Assembly (NCBI GenBank): GCA_036785705.1
Contig: JAWUZG010000365.1
Location: 1 to 64,000, forward strand
Origin: Acanthornis magna
Taxonomy: Eukaryota > Chordata > Aves > Passeriformes > Acanthizidae
Reading direction: 5' to 3'
Length of the DNA stretch: 64,000 nt
Shown here: positions 58,756 to 64,000 of the stretch, piece after piece
Layout: every line of letters starts with the position of its first letter
How positions within the stretch are numbered: position 1 is the stretch's first letter
Program-made: the position numbers and the translations under genes
Notes under the pieces: generated by a model
Database searches by the model: none
What the model was told of the DNA's origin: nothing
Seen by the model: only the letters and a program-made list of their open reading frames with translations

Positions 58756-61700
58756 GGAGAATAGGGGCCTGTTTGACATTTCTGTTCTAGTCACACAAAG
58801 GTGAGTGGCCCTCTAAAAGGTGGTGTTCTACCAACACAGAAAACCAGAAACTTTCAGCAGTTCTCATGCTGACAGGTTTGTCCTGAAGACCGATTTTGTC
58901 TGGTTTTGGAGCCCAACTGATGAGAGCACAATTTCCTGTGTCTCAAGGAAACTCTGCCAGAGAGCAGCCCTGGAAAAAAGGGTGTTTTTAATTAGGTTTA
59001 CTTTTCTTTCTAGCTGACTCTAGACCTGCTGAAGAGGGAAAATGTATAAACCTTTGTATGCAAATTCATTGAGCAGCTGGGGATAGCTCTCTTCATTTCT
59101 TTTTAGCTCTTTGCTTCAGTGTCATGCAGGATATTTAACTGTGATGTTTTCTTCTTCCAGACAGGAAAACAACTGGGTAGACCCATTAGAGACCAAAAAT
59201 TCGCTACCATAGCCCTTGATGCCCGGGTTGATCATAACCACACACTTTCTAGACCAAAGTCAGATACTACAGTGTGGAATTTAAGAACAAGATGGGGAAA
59301 CCCAGGACCAAAGTTAAAAAGCAAAAAAATAAAATAGTGCAAGTTCTCAAAACCATTTAAAAAGTAGTTAAAGCAAATTAAAATTAAAAATTTAAGGGTC
59401 GTGATGCATCCAAACAGTGGGGAGAAAACAGAAATTATAATACAAACAACAAATGAGAGGAAACTGAGGTAGAAATGAGCTCCAGTGTTCTTACTCTCAT
59501 GTGAAGCACACAGTGTGGACAACCCAGATTATGTGCTACAAGTATTACAAAGCCAAAAACCAAAATTATCTGAACAGCAACCCTTGAATATATATGCCCA
59601 AGATGTGAACACAAGAACATAAATGAACCAACTGGATCAGTGATTCAATCACTGGCAGTAAATTCTGAGCACTTGGTTTGGTAACATTATCTAATTTCTT
59701 ACTTCTCATTGCTTATTTCAAACTACAGATCACGGGACTGACAAAAAATGAAACATCAGAATTTTCATAGATGAGTAGCTGGCTGTATAGTATTCACTGT
59801 CTGGCAATGAAACAAAAGCAGATCAAAGCTACAGTTACAGATCAAATACACAAGAAAACCTCTAATTGGGGCTTTTTTCATCAAAGTCACACACACACAT
59901 GTGGAATTAACATGAGTAATTAATAATCCAGGCTAAGGTGAGTCAAGCAAATTCTAGACATACATCCCAGAGAGCTGTTCTATTTCTCTTTAGAACCACC
60001 AGAGAGAAATGGCCTTTTCTAGATCATGAGTCATCTTATTTTAAAGTGGCTGTCTGGTTTAGATTTGATGTAGTTCATCCCAGTTTACGTTTTAACCTCT
60101 GACTGCAAAAAGAGTCCAAACAACCTGCTTTGAAATAGATATCTATCTTAAAAATATCCAAAATTCCACAGAATAGATTCCACCTCTAAGGCAAGGCCCA
60201 TCATGGTGAGCAGAAGTTTACTCTAAATATCAACACATTTGACAGCTTTAGCTGTTTCGTGAAAGCTCAGCTCATCCTCATCTTTGTAAACTTTAATGTC
60301 AGTTCTGAAAAAAAGCTCTGCAACAGTTACGCAACAATGCTTTTGACTTTAGCCCTTGAAAAATAAGGTCCATGACAGTCATAAAAATGTGATGATCTTC
60401 TCTTCGTCTTTTTTTCTCTAATAGGGTTGAGTTATTGTGGCACAGCTTAGCCTTATACAGGCAGATCCACCACACTTTGTGAGAAATAACACCACAAATC
60501 CAATGATTTGAGGTGGTAGAATTTATGATGTGCATCTTGGGTAAATATTTTCCCCTCTAATTTCTCAGAACTTATTTTCTTTTAGCAGAGATGAGTATCT
60601 CAGTACGTCCAAAATTTGGAAGACTATCTTTTTGTAAACTGCAGTTTTATACTTCTCATCGCACATAATAGCCAGAAAGGTCTGACTGAAAAAAAAGCTG
60701 AAACATGAATGAAATGTTTCACTACATATCCAAACAATATATTTGGACCCTAAGTTCATTAAATTAATAGTTCTAAACTCAAGTGAAGAGTTTGAAAGCG
60801 GTATGTCTGTAGTATGCCTACAGATACAATTGGCAATGACAAAAATAAGGAAGGTCAACTTCAGAATGTGAAAATATTTTACACCAAATTCTTCCCCTGT
60901 CTTTCCTACAAAAGTCACATGTAGTGCAGGGAATTGTGTACTTGTTATCGGTGCAGTGTGACCAGCAGCCTCAAAATCTCTGTTTCTCTTGAAGCTCTTT
61001 GGGTGACAAAATGGGGTTAACGCCCAACTGATATGAGCTCTTCTGTGACTTCAGCATGAATGTGTGACTGTAACTCAGCAGTCTCAGAACATGGATCATA
61101 ATTAAGACACAGTTTCAGAAAGCAAAAATTGGAGGAAGATATGACATGAAACACTACCCAAACAGCACTGATTACATCAGGATGCAATAATCCAAATACC
61201 AATAGTCCAAAGATTTATTATCCCTAGAAGAGAACACCTTTTGACCAGATGGTGTTCCAGACTCTGCCTCACACCTTGGAGGAGCTCAAGAAGGAGCTCA
61301 GCTCTGAAATTGCTAATTTCTCATCGATACAACTGAAATGGGTAATTCATCATCTATGCTTCCTTTCCCCAGCTGAAGCTGAGAGAAGATTTATTTGGAG
61401 AAATTCCAACTGATTCATTTTAAAGAGCAATAACATATGCCAAAAGATTAGGACAGTATAAGAGGTAGTTTGAGATCCTAGTTGAAAGAACAAATATTAT
61501 TAAAAATAACACAACATAATGAAACCACAAGTTTTCTTCCGAATTCTAAGTTTCCAGAGAAAAGCATGAGATTCCAAATGCAGAGAGATTAGACAAGTAT
61601 TTAAAATAAATACAAATGACATGTCAAGTGAGCTTGGGTAAATACAGTGCCAGGTAACTGAAGACAGTCTAGAATTTGGTGTATTATAAGCCTACCTTTT

Positions 61701-64000
61701 CCAGTACTAAAGATCAGGATTTAGGAGACTTTATCGAACTTTAGTAGTGCATGTTATTGCATTACTCTGGGGGGAGGAAGGAGACATGAGGAACAAGGGA
61801 GGGACCAGTATGGGAATTCCACACCCATACTTTATTTTTAAAAAATACTGTAAGAAAGGCTCAATGCAACTTGCTTGCCAGATAACATAGCATCTGTCTT
61901 GCTTTGTTTAAATAAAAAGTCTTACTAATGTTGCATCTAATCTAGAATTTAAAGAGGCTAAAGATTTTCCAGTAGTATGCTTTTATTCTGCTGAATGTTT
62001 TGAAACACAGAAAGAGGAGCTGCCTCAAATATTTATTCACTGTCCACTCAATTCTTTAGAAAAGGAAGATCTAAAAGCATATCTGGCAGCCTATTTCTGT
62101 GCAGGAGCACTCAAGTACTTGTCATCTGGCATAAGCAAGCCTAATAATGCTGAGTCCCTTCTACTTTTTGTTTCTGCAAAGGACTAAATCCAGAGATTAA
62201 CTGTAACATCTTTCAACTACAGGCTCACATATTCATGAATAACAACAAGAAAATCTAAATCAGTACTTAATTTTTTGCGGCATCTTCAAGAGCAGCATGT
62301 TAGAAACTATAATAGTCCAGACACAGGAGTCATTCTACAAGCTGATTCTGAAATACTGCGTATATAGTTTTGAAGGGTTTTAGGAGTTCTATTATTTAGG
62401 TTTGGGAAAATAAGCTCAGCTTGGTTTTAGGTTGTTATTTTGACAGATAATTTAGATAGCAGGCAATTTCAATATTTTTCATAGTAAACCACAGACTGCA
62501 AAGTTATGTTAAGAAAAATATGTCAAATATGTGCAATAGCAAGAAGCAATACAACATCATTTAAAAACAAGGTATTAAACATAGGTAATTTAGGTATAGT
62601 GCTGGGCCTATAGATGTGTGCTGGAACCCTACTTTTGCTCAGCTTTGACTGCTGTCCAAACCTAATGAAGACTTGGAGGACCCAGGAATAGGCTTTGACT
62701 GAATGATGAAGTACAGTAGAAGAGAAAATGAGCCTTGCTATGGCCCTGCCTTTTCAGTATAGAGGTCAGGAGCCAGACCCACTCTGTGCAAGTCCATCAC
62801 CATCTATAACCCAATTCCCTCCTTCTATGTCCTGGAAAACATTTGCAATGCACAAGTCACTTAACATCCAAAAGAGGCTTCCCACTGGCTACAACAACTT
62901 GTTTTGGCAAAGTGGGCACAGATTCAGGTTATGATTCATTCTTCAGCCTTTTCCTGCACATGTGGCATGGAACTGATAAGTACCTTGCAAGCCTCATGAT
63001 TGTCAGTAGCCCTGGTGTAACCTGACTGCTAACAGTGACAGCGGGGGCCACAGCACTGGGTACTCAGTAGCCTCATATAATAAGCAGAACTGTTTAAACA
63101 TCTAAGAAATACAGAATTAAGGGGTTGTTGTAGCCATTACTGAAGAAGCCAAATACCAGAAGTATGCAGCTCTAAGAAAAATAATGTCATTACTCACATT
63201 CTAGCTTCTTTTACCTGAACCTTATTGAACACATTGGTTAAAGGCTTGCGACCTCTTTTTCCTGAAATTCAGAAGAGTAAATGAAGAATAAAACTGATGC
63301 TAAATATGCAGTTATATTTTAAGCTTTATTCATATATCTTAAGTGCAAATATCATATATCTATATCTGCAAATATTCTAGGAAATGCAACGTGCATTTGA
63401 ATTTTTAAGCCGTTATTTATCGTAGACAAATTCTGAATTCATCACTCTAAATGCTGGCATATGAAAACTGAACTGTTCTAACCACATAGAATACTGTGAA
63501 ATACTTCTTTTTCTATCTTTTCTTTTTGTTCTTTCTTAAGAAATTAAGACAGGTTGGAGATCTCAACATTGCTTTATGGGTTCATTTTTAGCACTATCAA
63601 AATTTTCATTTCAACTTTTAATTGGTCTATCTATTATGCTATAAAAACAGTATAATTTTGTTTTTACATTATGTAAATGATAATACAAAATTCAGAAATA
63701 AATACTCTCAATAGAATAAAAAATGAAATACACACCTTCCTATTAATATTCTGATTCTGAAGAATCTGCATATCTCAATGTAATGTGTCTGATGAAAAGA
63801 AACACAGACCTGATTTTGAATGAGATCTGCTTGAAGTAGGGCATGGGCAATGTAAATGCTTTCAAATCATTCATCCAATTACAATTACATCAAATCAAAG
63901 TGAGATAAATGAAAACTAGAAACTTTGCAGATACTATTTAAACAGATCATAAAAGGAATAAATGCACGTATTCCTTTTATGGTGCACTGGACATGGTTGA
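58756..64000. other. Non-coding stretch to the window end, no gene seen
   Basis: This is AT-rich unique DNA with short chance frames and a short CA run near 59889-59900. No exons, RNA genes or mobile elements could be supported. Confidence 0.55.

Noticed and set aside
1..64000. CRISPR arrays, operons or other bacterial systems
   Set aside because: No spaced direct repeats or bacterial genes exist. Repeat content and composition are those of a bird nuclear genome.

Overview
The window looks like non-coding genomic DNA from a bird. The evidence is two families of CR1 LINE 3' ends (one with an avian-style TTCTA tail), two LTRs of the avian ERVL-like type with a GGTTAA/CCTAAACCATGACA-style terminus, and an ERVK-like solo LTR. 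The DNA is AT-rich, with intron/intergenic character and no long conserved reading frame. I recognise no protein-coding gene. Most open frames are chance frames or translated microsatellites.

The dominant structure is a very large inverted repeat. Bases 1-9933 (left arm) reappear reverse-complemented at about 38969-49180 (right arm), enclosing a spacer of about 29 kb (9934-38968). Base 1 pairs with base 49180, so the left arm is cut by the window edge and the palindrome may continue outside it. By-eye comparison of several stretches suggests roughly 97-99% identity, with many of the sampled differences being CpG transitions. The arms differ by one clean insertion, a 281-bp solo LTR (43898-44178) with a 6-bp target duplication in the right arm only, plus small length changes in microsatellites and minisatellites. 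This architecture recalls the ampliconic palindromes of avian sex chromosomes. A head-to-head assembly join of two haplotypes must also be considered.

Layout: 1-9933 left arm, holding a CR1 with GAATA tail, two strong stem-loops, a dyad cluster and a minisatellite. 9934-10520 is a short GC-richer unique stretch with a good splice-donor consensus. 10521-11550 is a ~1-kb pure polypyrimidine tract with an internal 166-bp duplication. 11551-12640 is a CpG-rich island with GC boxes, an inverted CCAAT box, a G-quadruplex motif and a possible first exon ending at a GTAAGT donor. 12641-38968 is ordinary AT-rich DNA carrying a T/G-only tract (18029-18410), a CR1 (22185-22627), two oppositely oriented ERVL-like LTRs (30316-30668 and 32015-32386) and a second T/G tract (37646-37802). 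38969-49180 is the right arm. 49181-64000 is single-copy flank with an A/C tract, a GT microsatellite and another T/G tract.

No genes are seen working together. If the CpG island is a promoter, it would be the only gene start in the window, and it lies just inside the inner edge of the left arm.
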